The notes: generated by a model not told the origin, from the letters alone. 40,329 bases of DNA from JABCPE02 sp963506915 (GCA_963506915.1 CAUORE010000016.1:1-40329), one strand, 5' to 3'; positions 6,674 to 15,249 are shown, numbered from the stretch's first letter. Numbers and translations: made by a program.

Positions 6674-7653
6674 TATTTTAGGATTACATTAGAGTTTACC
6701 AAGATATTTTTTGTCTGCTGAATATCCTGTGGTTTTACTTTTATTTCATAGACCGCTTCCTGCATTTTATAATCTGGGAAAGCAGTGGTCACGTCGGCAT
6801 ATTTGGTCAGTTGTTTTATCGTCATTATCTTCCCTGAAACAGCAGCTTTGTTATACACTACTTCCATATTTACAGTCTGCCCTTTTTGGTATTTTGCAAT
6901 CTGCCCTTCTGGAACAGTAAATCTGAAATAAGTACTCTCTGGCAGATATCCATTGAACAGCGCAAATCCAGCTGTCGCCAGCTCACCTTTGTGAAGTGTG
7001 ATAGATTCTATTTCCATATCGCTGGTAGCAATCACATATCGCTCCGAATAGGCTACTCTTGCCTCTTGCAATGCTCCTGCTGCCTGCTCAGCCTGTCCAG
7101 CCGCCATACCTATTCTCTCGTAACGAGTTCCGTTTTCCACATCTCTCAGCTCCGCGATTACCGCATCATATTGTGCTTTTGCACCTTGGTATTTAGCGAT
7201 AACTTCATCGTATGCCTGTGGCGACATCAGACTGTCTTTGAACATATTAGTAGCTCTATTATACGATTTTTGTGCGTATTCATACTGCTCACGAAGTCCT
7301 CTTTCTTTGGCTCTTAGCTGGCTTAATTGGTTTGCCGTAGCTCCATTTCTTGCCATCTCGGCTTGTGCAGTCGCTGCATTGGTCGCTCCCTGTGCCTGAG
7401 CTATTTTAGCCGAAATCTCTGGCGCATCTATCTTCGCGAGTGTATCTCCTGCCTTTACGGTCTGCCCTTCTTCTACATAGATTTCCAAAATTCGCCCTGT
7501 GATTTTCGGGGCGAAAGAAATCACTTCTTTTTTCACTTTTCCTTCCACTGCGCTTTCCTGCTTTTCGCTATTACAAGAAACCAATGCAAATGCAGTCAAT
7601 AAAAGTGCAGATTTTACAGCATTATTTTTAATTTTTATATCGTTTAGTTTCAT
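6673..7653 (-). CDS. HlyD-family membrane fusion protein (efflux adaptor lipoprotein)
   Basis: The 326-residue protein has a lipoprotein signal with lipobox ALVSC (Cys about 27), so it is probably anchored in the inner membrane facing the periplasm. Then come a first lipoyl half (GRILEIYVEEGQTVKAGDTLAKID, split here by family knowledge at about 50-75), a long alpha-helical hairpin rich in Ala, Gln and Glu (about 80-190), a second lipoyl half, and a beta-barrel domain (EGQIAKYQKGQTV). It links the permease to the TolC-like outer membrane channel. The stop overlaps the permease start by one base, and the tolC-like gene ends 50 bases upstream, so all three form one minus-strand operon. Confidence 0.9.
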   Translation of the reverse strand: MKLNDIKIKNNAVKSALLLTAFALVSCNSEKQESAVEGKVKKEVISFAPKITGRILEIYVEEGQTVKAGDTLAKIDAPEISAKIAQAQGATNAATAQAEMARNGATANQLSQLRAKERGLREQYEYAQKSYNRATNMFKDSLMSPQAYDEVIAKYQGAKAQYDAVIAELRDVENGTRYERIGMAAGQAEQAAGALQEARVAYSERYVIATSDMEIESITLHKGELATAGFALFNGYLPESTYFRFTVPEGQIAKYQKGQTVNMEVVYNKAAVSGKIMTIKQLTKYADVTTAFPDYKMQEAVYEIKVKPQDIQQTKNILVNSNVILK

Positions 7654-7702
7654 TTCTTTGTTGATTTTATTTGGTTGTTAAAATTATTCAGTTTGTTTGT
7701 TA

Positions 7703-9103
7703 TTAAAATTTTTCTACATCTAAATTCTGTGTGGATTTCATCAGCTCTATCGCTGCTCTTCTTTGGTTAAACACAGCTGTTTTGTATTCTAATTCAGCCT
7801 TTTCCAAATCGTTTTCAGCATCTATCAGATCCATAGATTTTTTCACGCCGTAGCGGAATTCTTTTTCCACTTGGTCTAATGCATTTTTGGCGATTTTACG
7901 AGCTTTGTCCTTTAATTCTATCTGAGCCAAAGCAATATCATAATTGGTCTGATTATTCGCAAGATTCAGCTGCAGTTTTCTCTGTGCATCTGCTTTTTTG
8001 TTCTCCAAAACCATTTTGTCTATCTTGCTCTTTTCAGCTTCTCGTTTTCCTGTATTCCCATCGAAAAGGCTCCATTTAAAGCCTATTCCAGCATTAAACA
8101 TCGGGAAAAGACTAAGCGGCTTGGTATGAATATCCAGCTTTTTCACTAAATGAGGAACCACATCGTTAGAAGTCTGAATATGGTCGCCATAAAGCCCAAA
8201 GTAGGACAACGAAGTAGAAAGCTGCACCTTTGGAATCCACCAAGTTTTCTCGGCTTTTATTTTGTATTCTGCCGCAGCTATTCCGTGGTTTAGGGCTTTT
8301 ATTTCAGGTCTGTTTTCTATGGATTTGTCCTCCACTACATAGTTTAAAACCTGTAAATCTGGCTCTATCTCCGCGATGCGCTCCTTGTCCATCCCTGTGA
8401 GGATATGCAGCTGAGTGATAAGTAGTTCGCGCTTTCCTTCGTATTCTATCATTTTAGTATCCAGCGTGACCTGCGCTAGTTCTATTTTCTTAAAATCATA
8501 CGGCGTTATCAGCCCATATCCGAGCGCCTTTTCTGCAGTTTTTCTGTTAATTTCTAGCCTTCTCTTGCTTTCATCCAAAACTTTTTTAGACTGATGAACC
8601 AATGCAAATTGGTCATAGATTTTGGCAATAGAAGTAATTACTTCATTCTTACTGCTGGATAAAAGCTCCTGTTGGGAAAGTTTTTTCTCATTTAAGGCTT
8701 TTTTCAGATGTCCTACTTTTCCTCCTGAATAAAGCACTACAGAAGCCTGTAATTTAGACGCACCAGAAAAACCAGAAATTCCTAAAGTGTTATTCTGCGA
8801 AGGCACCATCATCCCTGGAAACAGAGGAGGAACCCGTGGAATACCAAACTCTGGCGAAGTGTAATTTATTCGCGTGTCCATATAACCTACTCTTCCTGTC
8901 AGCTCCACTTTCGGAAGAAAAGTATCGGTTAATCTCTTTTGGTCAATATCCACATATTGCAGTTCCAGATTTTGCTGCTGGTACTGTCCATCTCTCTCTA
9001 ATGCACTATTAATGAGTTCTTTCAGCTGGTCAGAAGAAGACTGCCCAAAACTAAAAGAAGACATAAATAATAATGCATAATACAACTTTTTCTTACTTGT
9101 CAT
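7703..9103 (-). CDS. TolC-family outer membrane efflux protein
   Basis: The 466-residue protein has a signal peptide (MTSKKKLYYALLFMSSFSFG, cleavage near residue 20) and two repeated halves of long coiled-coil helices and barrel strands typical of the OEP family (for example NQTNYDIALAQIELK and EKEFRYGVKKSMDLIDAENDLEKAE). It forms the outer-membrane channel of the exporter. It is the first gene of the three-gene operon. Its 5' region has an imperfect palindrome at 9147-9172, possibly an operator. The order TolC, HlyD, permease is common for Bacteroidetes drug or lipid exporters. Confidence 0.9.
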   Translation of the reverse strand: MTSKKKLYYALLFMSSFSFGQSSSDQLKELINSALERDGQYQQQNLELQYVDIDQKRLTDTFLPKVELTGRVGYMDTRINYTSPEFGIPRVPPLFPGMMVPSQNNTLGISGFSGASKLQASVVLYSGGKVGHLKKALNEKKLSQQELLSSSKNEVITSIAKIYDQFALVHQSKKVLDESKRRLEINRKTAEKALGYGLITPYDFKKIELAQVTLDTKMIEYEGKRELLITQLHILTGMDKERIAEIEPDLQVLNYVVEDKSIENRPEIKALNHGIAAAEYKIKAEKTWWIPKVQLSTSLSYFGLYGDHIQTSNDVVPHLVKKLDIHTKPLSLFPMFNAGIGFKWSLFDGNTGKREAEKSKIDKMVLENKKADAQRKLQLNLANNQTNYDIALAQIELKDKARKIAKNALDQVEKEFRYGVKKSMDLIDAENDLEKAELEYKTAVFNQRRAAIELMKSTQNLDVEKF

Positions 9104-9146
9104 ATGTTTTGTTTGTTTATTTGATGGTGCAAATTTCCATGAAATA

Positions 9147-9172
9147 TGATAAACATCCTTTGATATTTGTCA
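9147..9172 (-). promoter_or_regulatory. Imperfect palindrome upstream of the efflux operon
   Basis: The 26-base element has the dyad pattern TGAnAAAnATC, four central bases, GATnTTTnTCA, lying 44-69 bases before the tolC-like start. Its left end is next to a poor -7 match (TATTTCAT on the minus strand, 9146-9139). Its length and symmetry fit a dimeric regulator such as a Crp/Fnr protein, and one is encoded at the far end of this locus. No binding is shown; in AT-rich DNA such a dyad can occur by chance. Confidence 0.35.
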
Positions 9173-9222
9173 AAAAGTGAAATTTAGAGTAAATAAAAAA
9201 TCTTTTAAAGTTAATCAATAAA

Positions 9223-9251
9223 AAAACATCTCCAAAAATTGAAGATGTTTT
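9223..9251 (-). terminator. Terminator of the tRNA cluster
   Basis: The stem AAAACATCT / AGATGTTTT has an 11-base loop. On the minus strand it is followed by a T-run (plus-strand A-run at 9221-9226). It lies 14 bases downstream of the last tRNA (Arg) and fits an intrinsic terminator for the tRNA transcript. Confidence 0.75.
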
Positions 9252-9264
9252 TATTTAAAATCTG

Positions 9265-9338
9265 TGAGCGCGAAAGGATTCGAACCTTTGACCGTCTGCT
9301 TAGAAGGCAGATGCTCTATCCAGCTGAGCTACGCACCC
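9265..9338 (-). tRNA. tRNA-Arg (anticodon TCT)
   Basis: The minus strand starts GGGTGCG and closes with CGCGCTC plus discriminator A, with G-T pairs in the acceptor stem. It has a D-arm TAGCTCAGCTGGATAGAGCA, anticodon stem TCTGC/GCAGA around loop CTTCTAA (anticodon TCT) and T-loop GGTTCGAATCC. CCA is not encoded. It is the third and last tRNA of the cluster. Confidence 0.95.
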
Positions 9339-9374
9339 ATTAATTAGTTTTTAAAAAGAACTAATAAACTTTTG

Positions 9375-9449
9375 TCGGGGTGGCAGGATTCGAACCTGCG
9401 ACCTCCTGGTCCCAAACCAGGCGCGATGACCGGGCTACGCTACACCCCG
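9375..9449 (-). tRNA. tRNA-Pro (anticodon TGG)
   Basis: The minus strand has acceptor CGGGGTG/CACCCCG with discriminator A, anticodon stem CCTGG/CCAGG around loop TTTGGGA (anticodon TGG) and T-loop GGTTCGAATCC. CCA is not encoded. It is the middle gene of the cluster, with short spacers on both sides. Confidence 0.95.
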
Positions 9450-9465
9450 AATATTTTACCAGTTG

Positions 9466-9548
9466 CGGAGGGTATGAGATTCGAACTCATGCGACCCGAA
9501 AGTCGACAGTTTAGCAAACTGCTCCGTTAACCACTCCGGCAACCCTCC
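9466..9548 (-). tRNA. tRNA-Ser (anticodon GCT)
   Basis: The minus strand has acceptor GGAGGGT/ACCCTCC with discriminator G, anticodon loop TTGCTAA (anticodon GCT), a short variable arm (class II, about 83 bases overall) and T-loop GTTCGAATC. CCA is not encoded. It is the first gene of the cluster, about 39 bases after the promoter -7 box. Confidence 0.95.
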
Positions 9549-9586
9549 TTTTATTCTTTAAGAACTCCCTTTCTGTATTTGCTTTG

Positions 9587-9617
9587 CAAAGGTATAACTT
9601 TTTTTTTAACCCACAAA
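9587..9617 (-). promoter_or_regulatory. Bacteroidetes consensus promoter of the tRNA cluster
   Basis: On the minus strand TTTG (9617-9614) is followed by exactly 19 bases and then TACCTTTG (9594-9587). This matches the known Bacteroidetes primary sigma factor consensus TTTG-N19-TAnnTTTG in full. Transcription should start about 5-8 bases further on, some 30 bases before tRNA-Ser. Confidence 0.8.
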
Positions 9618-9675
9618 TTTTTTTTGAAAAAAATATTCGTATTTTTGAAAAAAATTTAGTTTAATTATTTATATC

Positions 9676-10674
9676 ATGCGTAAAATATTTTATATCAGCT
9701 GCTTATGTATTTTGGCTTTTTCTTGTGATTCGCAGAAAAAAATAGCTGATGCAGCCAAATCTTCATTAGACCCAAACAAAACAAACTCTGAAAAGGAAAA
9801 AAAAGGTGAAATAGTCCATATAGGAACAGAGGATTTTTATAAAGTGAACATTGCAGACAGCACCAAAAATAATAATACTATAAGCTATGGTTCTATAGTT
9901 TCGGCTAAGCCAAAAAAATATAAAATCACTAAAACCTACTTCCCTTCTTTGGGACAAGGTTTCCGCCAGAGATTCATCATCTTGCACTATACGGCTTTGG
10001 ATAATGAAAAATCCATAAGAGTTTTGACACAGCAGTCGGTAAGTTCCCACTATCTTGTAAGTGATCTGGATGACCATGAAATCTATCAATTAGTAGATGA
10101 AAATAAAAGAGCTTATCATGCAGGAATAAGCGCTTGGAAAAACAGCAACAATCTGAACGACAGCTCTATAGGTATAGAAATAGTAAATACAGGCTATGTA
10201 GTAGATAGTTTAGGAAAGAGACAATTCCAAGCATTTCCTGAACATCAAATCGAAAAAATAGCCGTTTTGGTGAAAGATATCAGCAAAAGATATATGATTC
10301 CTCCTACTAATATTCTGGCTCATTCAGATATTGCTCCGACAAGAAAACAAGACCCAGGCCCGCTGTTTCCTTGGAAAACATTATATGAAAAACACCAAAT
10401 AGGCATGTGGTATGATGAGGATAAAAAACAAGAATTTTATCCAAGTGCATTAGAAGACACTACTACACTATATGAAGATGCTTCTTTTATAAGAAAAATA
10501 CAATCAACCTTTAAGAGTTTTGGGTATGATATCCAAATTACAGGAATGTGGGACAAACAGACAAAAAGTGTTATAGAGGCGTTTCAATATCATTTCAGAC
10601 CAGAAAACTATGATGGTATTTTAGATGCGGAAACTTGGAGCATTCTGCAAGCTTTGGCTCAGAAATATAAATAA
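9676..10674 (+). CDS. N-acetylmuramoyl-L-alanine amidase, AmiD-like lipoprotein
   Basis: The 332-residue protein has a lipoprotein signal (lipobox LAFSC, Cys about 17). An Amidase_2 domain (about 80-250) carries the zinc His of ILHYTA, the His in YHAGISAW, Glu in SIGIEIVNTG, and the AHSDIAPTRKQDPG motif with the last ligands. A C-terminal peptidoglycan-binding domain (about 270-330, FQYHFRPENYDG...ETW) completes it. This is the layout of E. coli AmiD: a lipoprotein that cleaves the bond between MurNAc and L-Ala in the periplasm during wall recycling. The start ATG 9676 follows a TATTTTTG box (9640-9647). The next gene follows closely and may be partly co-transcribed. Confidence 0.9.
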   Translation: MRKIFYISCLCILAFSCDSQKKIADAAKSSLDPNKTNSEKEKKGEIVHIGTEDFYKVNIADSTKNNNTISYGSIVSAKPKKYKITKTYFPSLGQGFRQRFIILHYTALDNEKSIRVLTQQSVSSHYLVSDLDDHEIYQLVDENKRAYHAGISAWKNSNNLNDSSIGIEIVNTGYVVDSLGKRQFQAFPEHQIEKIAVLVKDISKRYMIPPTNILAHSDIAPTRKQDPGPLFPWKTLYEKHQIGMWYDEDKKQEFYPSALEDTTTLYEDASFIRKIQSTFKSFGYDIQITGMWDKQTKSVIEAFQYHFRPENYDGILDAETWSILQALAQKYK

Positions 10675-10688
10675 ATTCTCTACCTTTG
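10653..10688 (+). promoter_or_regulatory. Candidate promoter inside the amidase 3' end
   Basis: TTTG (10653-10656) and TACCTTTG (10681-10688) lie 15 bases before the ATG of the next gene. The -7 box is a full match. The spacing is 24 bases, longer than the usual 19, so activity is uncertain. The leader would be very short. Confidence 0.4.
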
Positions 10689-10702
10689 CAAAAAATAGAA
10701 AA

Positions 10703-11014
10703 ATGGATAAGAAAAATAAAGATAAAGACGAAAAATTCATAGAATATTGGGAAAACAGCATGCAGCTCGGAAGGGTAAAATATTCCTTGATAAACGCTGT
10801 TTTAATGGGAGTAATTATATTTTTAATTTCCAACCTTGGGTATTATTTCTTCACAGGAACCACATTTTTTGAGCTTAGCTTGGATGCTTTTTTATCCTTT
10901 GCTATCAGCTATTTCCTTGGTTTTCTTTTTTATTATATCCCTGTTTGGAATGTCAATAGTTTCAAATATAATGTCGTCCTAAATAAAAAGAAGAAAAAAT
11001 CCAAAAAAAAATAA
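10703..11014 (+). CDS. Small two-helix membrane protein of unknown function
   Basis: The 103-residue protein has a charged N-terminus (MDKKNKDKDEKF), two hydrophobic segments (about 33-52 and 60-82) and a very basic end (NKKKKKSKKK). I start it at 10703 because the frame upstream overlaps the amidase gene and only this ATG gives a sensible N-terminus after a -7 box. It resembles small conserved membrane proteins found in many Flavobacteriia, but I cannot name a family. It lies 28 bases after the amidase stop and is followed by a terminator shared with the convergent ABC operon. Confidence 0.65.
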   Translation: MDKKNKDKDEKFIEYWENSMQLGRVKYSLINAVLMGVIIFLISNLGYYFFTGTTFFELSLDAFLSFAISYFLGFLFYYIPVWNVNSFKYNVVLNKKKKKSKKK

Positions 11015-11039
11015 AAGACTTGATTTTCAAGTCTTTTTT
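11015..11039. terminator. Bidirectional terminator between convergent genes
   Basis: The stem AAGACTTGA / TCAAGTCTT has a 3-base loop, is followed by T6 on the plus strand and preceded by an A-run that serves as T-run on the minus strand. It sits exactly between the stop at 11014 and the ABC ATPase stop at 11044. Confidence 0.85.
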
Positions 11040-11043
11040 ATTT

Positions 11044-11739
11044 CTAAACGGTCTGTAGATATAGTTTTTCCAGTTCGTTGGCAGAGATTTCAGCAGCATT
11101 GATTTCGGAAATCAAATTTCCTCGTTTCATAATTCCTATTCGGTCAGCCACTTCTTTTGCCCTAAAAATATCATGTGTTGCCATGAAAATAGTAGTTCCC
11201 TCCGAAGCCAATTCTTTCAATATTTCAGAAAATTCATTCGATGCCTTCGGGTCTAGACCAGATGTAGGCTCATCTAAAAGCAGTACTTTCGCCTTTTTAG
11301 CGATGGCAATGGCGATGCCCACTTTTTGGCGCATCCCTTTGGAATAGCCTCCCAGCCTATTGTGATGTGCATCAGACTGTAGTCCTGCTTTGCTTAGGAA
11401 GCCCGTAAGCATCTCATTATCATAATCAAACCCAGCCAACGAGGAGAAAAACTTAAGATTTTCTACGCCTGTCAAATTAGGATAAAGCAGCACGGTTTCA
11501 GGAATATAGGCGATAAATTTCTTGGTCTCCTCTGGATGGTCTACCACAGAGATTCCATTGATTTTCGCAATTCCTTCGGTCGGTTTCACAAAGCCTAAAA
11601 ATATATTAATCGTCGTGCTCTTCCCTGCTCCATTCTGTCCCAGAAGAGCAAAAATTTCACCTTTGTTTAGCTTTAAATTTAGATTATTTAAAGCTTTATA
11701 ATCTCCGTATGTTTTAGATAAGTTTTCTGCAATAAGCAT
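11044..11739 (-). CDS. ABC transporter ATP-binding protein
   Basis: The 231-residue ATPase has Walker A GQNGAGKS (34-41), a Q-loop region, signature GGYSKGMRQK, Walker B KVLLLDEPTSGLDP and the switch His in MATHD. It is close to the NosF/CcmA type that works with separate membrane subunits. It is the last gene of the operon with two permeases (11746-13104 and 13107-14555), six bases after the second, so it should power them. The substrate is unknown. NosFY-type systems are associated with copper-site assembly, but no such partner is visible here. Confidence 0.92.
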   Translation of the reverse strand: MLIAENLSKTYGDYKALNNLNLKLNKGEIFALLGQNGAGKSTTINIFLGFVKPTEGIAKINGISVVDHPEETKKFIAYIPETVLLYPNLTGVENLKFFSSLAGFDYDNEMLTGFLSKAGLQSDAHHNRLGGYSKGMRQKVGIAIAIAKKAKVLLLDEPTSGLDPKASNEFSEILKELASEGTTIFMATHDIFRAKEVADRIGIMKRGNLISEINAAEISANELEKLYLQTV

Positions 11740-11745
11740 AAAATT

Positions 11746-13104
11746 CTATATTTTTTTAGTCAATTTTATTCCGATAAACACAAGTAATAATGAGTATAAA
11801 AAGCCCACAAATAGGGATTTCCAGCTTATGTCCGTTTTCTCTGTTGGCGGCTGGTATTTAGGTCTTTTTTCCCAAGGTGTATTTTTGGTCAAAATTTCCT
11901 CAAAAATATATGGATAAAAAAACTCTCGTAGGGCTTTGTGGTGCTTTCTCACTGAGGCTAAATATCTCATATGCGCTTCTAAATCCGTATTAACCAAGGC
12001 ATTATACATTCTCTGCACTCCTACCGTAGGAAGAAACATTCCCAAAGTTTCGGCTTTGTGCTGGCGTTCCATGAGTTTTTGTTCCATCTGTTTGGATGTC
12101 GGTTCTGCCTCTTTATCAGCCACATACTGCATCGCATAATACCAGCCTGCTACATAGTATTTCTCCTCTGGAATTTTATATTTTTTATACTCGGGATATT
12201 CTTGGTAAAATTTGTTCATGGTTACCGATTTTGGCTTATCCCACTTCTCGTGATAGGCCTCCCGCTGGATGAGTGTAGTCTCCATAGCCTCATGAACAGG
12301 AGTAGTAGCCGTAATTATCGTATTTCCCAAAGCTGGAAACATCAGGCATAGCACAATCCAAATTCCTACGGACAAAATAGCGTTGTAAGTTGAGTTTTTA
12401 TTCAACGAATTAATAATCCAAACCACTGCAAACCAAAAACTTACATAAAAAATAGAAATTCCTAAAATAGCAAAAAACACCACTCCAAAACCAGCCCTGA
12501 AGACCAAAGCCGCCACCATCATCAGTATAATGACCAAAGACACCACTATCAGCCACCTTGCGAAGATTTTATAAAAAACAAAACTAAGCGTAGGCACTCC
12601 AGAAATCTTTATCATACTCCAGACTCCAGTTTCTTTCTCCTCCGAAATCAAGCTGAAACCAAGAGCAATAATCAATAACGGAAAAAGATAAATAAAAACA
12701 AAAGACAAATCCAAATTGCCCACCAAAAGGGACAAAGGATTGGTCAGCTCATTATCATAAATCTGCCCTTCTAATGCCAAAATTTTGGTTTTGATATTGT
12801 AATTTAGAATATCCCTCTGCCCCAAAGAAAACGCCGCCCAGCCGCTCGGTGGATTATATGTATGAAAAATCATGTAATAAATATCCGTTCCTGCCGTATT
12901 CTCTGCGCCTGCAATGTGCAGAATGTGCTCTATACTCTCATTTTCCAGATGTTCTATTCTGGAAATATTTTCTTTTTGTTCCTCTATGACTCTGTTTCCA
13001 TAATAAATTCCGTAAAGCCCAAAGAGAAAAACCACCAAAACCCCGATTCGGAAGGCGTTATTCCTGAAAATATTTTTAAATTCTATGCTTAAAATCCTCT
13101 TCAT
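11746..13104 (-). CDS. ABC-2 permease subunit (DUF3526 type), copy 2
   Basis: The 452-residue inner-membrane protein has one N-terminal helix (about 18-36), a periplasmic stretch of about 100 residues, a cluster of four or five helices (about 130-260), a second long soluble domain (about 265-420) and a last helix (about 430-450). This layout, with a large domain before the final helix, is typical of DUF3526 permeases. It is two bases after the first permease, to which it is similar in layout, and six bases before the ATPase, so all three probably form one transporter. Confidence 0.85.
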   Translation of the reverse strand: MKRILSIEFKNIFRNNAFRIGVLVVFLFGLYGIYYGNRVIEEQKENISRIEHLENESIEHILHIAGAENTAGTDIYYMIFHTYNPPSGWAAFSLGQRDILNYNIKTKILALEGQIYDNELTNPLSLLVGNLDLSFVFIYLFPLLIIALGFSLISEEKETGVWSMIKISGVPTLSFVFYKIFARWLIVVSLVIILMMVAALVFRAGFGVVFFAILGISIFYVSFWFAVVWIINSLNKNSTYNAILSVGIWIVLCLMFPALGNTIITATTPVHEAMETTLIQREAYHEKWDKPKSVTMNKFYQEYPEYKKYKIPEEKYYVAGWYYAMQYVADKEAEPTSKQMEQKLMERQHKAETLGMFLPTVGVQRMYNALVNTDLEAHMRYLASVRKHHKALREFFYPYIFEEILTKNTPWEKRPKYQPPTEKTDISWKSLFVGFLYSLLLVFIGIKLTKKI

Positions 13105-13106
13105 CG

Positions 13107-14555
13107 TTACAAAAATTTATTACTATTTTTCTGAATATAATTCGCTGCCAAAACCAATGCAAACAGCATAAAAACAAACGCTGAAATTCCCAAAATCTGC
13201 TCTTTCAGAATTTCATAAGTAGAAAAATGCTGGTATTTGAACGGCGGCATTTGTTTCAGAAGTTCATTATTTATCCTCTGTGTCCGCTCTTTTTGGGATT
13301 CTTTATAGTATTTTATTTCCTCCTGCTGAAGTTTATTCAGATACTGAGTGCGGTCATATCGGTATTTTTCGGCCTGTCGCTGGAAACTTACCGCATCAGA
13401 AAAACTACTTCCGCTGAAGCCCATAGACATATTTCTCATCGCCAAATAAGGATTAGCAAAGCCTAAAAATTCGCTTATTTTGTTTTGATTTTGATAAATT
13501 TTAATCAATTCCTCAAATTTTTCACCAAAAATTTTCGTGGTGATTTTTTCGCCTTCCGCAAAGACCAATCCACCGTAATTTATCGGCAGTTCTTCGATGG
13601 AATTGACATTATATTTTTTCAGAATTTCTTCTTTCAGTTCCTTAAAGTGCTGGTCATCAGGATTATGGCTGTCCCCTTCTTTTTTAATCTGGTTATGAAT
13701 GGAAATATCAAAATCATTTTTATTCGGTGCTTCATAGATATTTGCGCCAAGTGTCTGTGCGGCTTTTGGAAGAATAAAAACCATTGAAAACCAAACGATT
13801 AAAAGAACAAGTAAGGTGGATTTAGGAGTTTTATTCAAAGCTGAAAAAATTACCACTACAAACGAAAAAATCAAAAAATAAACGCTGTAAGAAACCACCA
13901 GCAGGAAGGCTCTCGGTATAAGTCCCTCTGCATCAGCACCTGACATCAGCCCTGTGAAAGCAATTCCCAAAATAAGAATGGGAAGGAAATAAGCCATCGT
14001 AACGGCATAAATCCCCAAAGTTTTTCCAAAAATAATGTCTTTGTAAGTCGTATTTTGAACCAAAATCAGCTTCAAAACTCCATTTTGTTTCAGCCCAGAA
14101 ACCGAACCAAAACCAATGAATATAATGAATAAAGGTAAAATCAGCTGGAAAATCAGAGCCATACTCAGTTCCCCAAACCTCAGTATTCCGTTGGAAAACG
14201 AGGCATCGCTCATATTCATCGTATTCTGTCTGTGAGCCTCCAAAAAAACAGAGTTTCCCACATAAGAATTTACCCCAAAATCAAAAGCACTCAGAGGATA
14301 TTTATCCCGAAAAACCAAATACCCATAATGCGAAACCCTGTGCGGATGCCTGTCTGGCTGGTTTTCCCACTGCTGGACAACTTCGGACTGGTAGTGTTCC
14401 TGCTCCTCATTGTGATGATGAACATTTTCCCAACCGATGTAAGCCGCCAAAGACAAAACAGCAACAATGATGAAAACCAAGTAAATCAGCACTTTCTGCC
14501 TATTGATGCTTTTCCATTCTTCCGAGGCGATTAGCTTTACCCTTTTTAAATTCAT
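13107..14555 (-). CDS. ABC-2 permease subunit (DUF3526 type), copy 1
   Basis: The 482-residue inner-membrane protein has the same layout as its neighbour: helix at about 23-42, periplasmic domain, helices at about 135-270, soluble domain with charged coiled-coil parts (QRQAEKYRYDRTQYLNKLQQ), last helix about 455-475. Just after the first helix is a His-rich patch (ENVHHHNEEQEHYQ and DRHPHRVSH), possibly metal-binding, which the second permease lacks. It lies four bases after the mtnN stop, so it is in one operon with that gene. The metal link is a guess. Confidence 0.85.
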   Translation of the reverse strand: MNLKRVKLIASEEWKSINRQKVLIYLVFIIVAVLSLAAYIGWENVHHHNEEQEHYQSEVVQQWENQPDRHPHRVSHYGYLVFRDKYPLSAFDFGVNSYVGNSVFLEAHRQNTMNMSDASFSNGILRFGELSMALIFQLILPLFIIFIGFGSVSGLKQNGVLKLILVQNTTYKDIIFGKTLGIYAVTMAYFLPILILGIAFTGLMSGADAEGLIPRAFLLVVSYSVYFLIFSFVVVIFSALNKTPKSTLLVLLIVWFSMVFILPKAAQTLGANIYEAPNKNDFDISIHNQIKKEGDSHNPDDQHFKELKEEILKKYNVNSIEELPINYGGLVFAEGEKITTKIFGEKFEELIKIYQNQNKISEFLGFANPYLAMRNMSMGFSGSSFSDAVSFQRQAEKYRYDRTQYLNKLQQEEIKYYKESQKERTQRINNELLKQMPPFKYQHFSTYEILKEQILGISAFVFMLFALVLAANYIQKNSNKFL

Positions 14556-14559
14556 GAAA

Positions 14560-15249
14560 TTATTTTAAATTCTCAATGAAACTAATATTCATCTCCGCCG
14601 AAAGCGCCCCAGCCTTCTCCACAAAGGATTCATAGGAAACAGTATCTCCCTCGCCTGCATTATCCGAAATTGCTCTCAGCATCAGAAACGGAATGCCCAT
14701 AATGTGGCAGGTCTGGGCAATGGCACTCGCCTCCATCTCCACAGCCAGCGCCCCTGAGAAGCTTTTTTCTATCCATTCTCGGCGCTGTCTATCACTGATG
14801 AAAGAATCTCCGCTGACTACCAACCCTTTACGAAGCTGGTCGGTATATTTTCCGCAATGTTCTTCGGCAAGGCTCAGCCACTGCTCATCCGCAAAAAAAG
14901 CAGGCGGCATTTTTGCCTGTTGCCCTATTTCGTAGCCGAAAGCCGTGACATCCACATCATGGTGTCTAACCTCCGTAGCCAAGATAATATCATAAACTCT
15001 GGTGTCTTTCAGACCTCCTGCTGTTCCTGTATTGATGATTAATTCTGGTTTAAACTGATTGATTAAAAGCGCTGTAGCCACCGCTGCACTCACCTTTCCT
15101 ATCCCAGACAAAAGCACCACCACCTGATGGCTGCCGATTCGCCCTTCGTGGAAAGTAAATCCGAATAATTCGATATCTTTTCTATCTTGTAATTTTTCTC
15201 GCAGAAGCTGGACTTCTAATTCCATCGCTCCGATGATTCCTATTTTCAT
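14560..15249 (-). CDS. mtnN: 5'-methylthioadenosine/S-adenosylhomocysteine nucleosidase
   Basis: The 229-residue protein matches MtnN/Pfs throughout: GIIGAMELEV at the start with the catalytic acid Glu, SGIGKVSAA, the INTGTAGGL loop, VVSGDSFI, the VEMEASAIAQ substrate-binding segment and RAISDNAGE with the catalytic Asp. It splits MTA and SAH into adenine and methylthioribose or S-ribosylhomocysteine in the cytoplasm, recycling products of AdoMet use. The length is normal for the family (about 230). A TATCTTTG box (15290-15283) about 35 bases upstream is a likely -7 element. It heads an operon with a DUF3526-type ABC transporter, an unusual partner. Confidence 0.95.
   Translation of the reverse strand: MKIGIIGAMELEVQLLREKLQDRKDIELFGFTFHEGRIGSHQVVVLLSGIGKVSAAVATALLINQFKPELIINTGTAGGLKDTRVYDIILATEVRHHDVDVTAFGYEIGQQAKMPPAFFADEQWLSLAEEHCGKYTDQLRKGLVVSGDSFISDRQRREWIEKSFSGALAVEMEASAIAQTCHIMGIPFLMLRAISDNAGEGDTVSYESFVEKAGALSAEMNISFIENLK

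Noticed and set aside
9265..9548. tRNA cluster as an integration site
   Set aside because: No partial tRNA copy, integrase or direct repeat lies on either side; the genes next to it are ordinary core genes.
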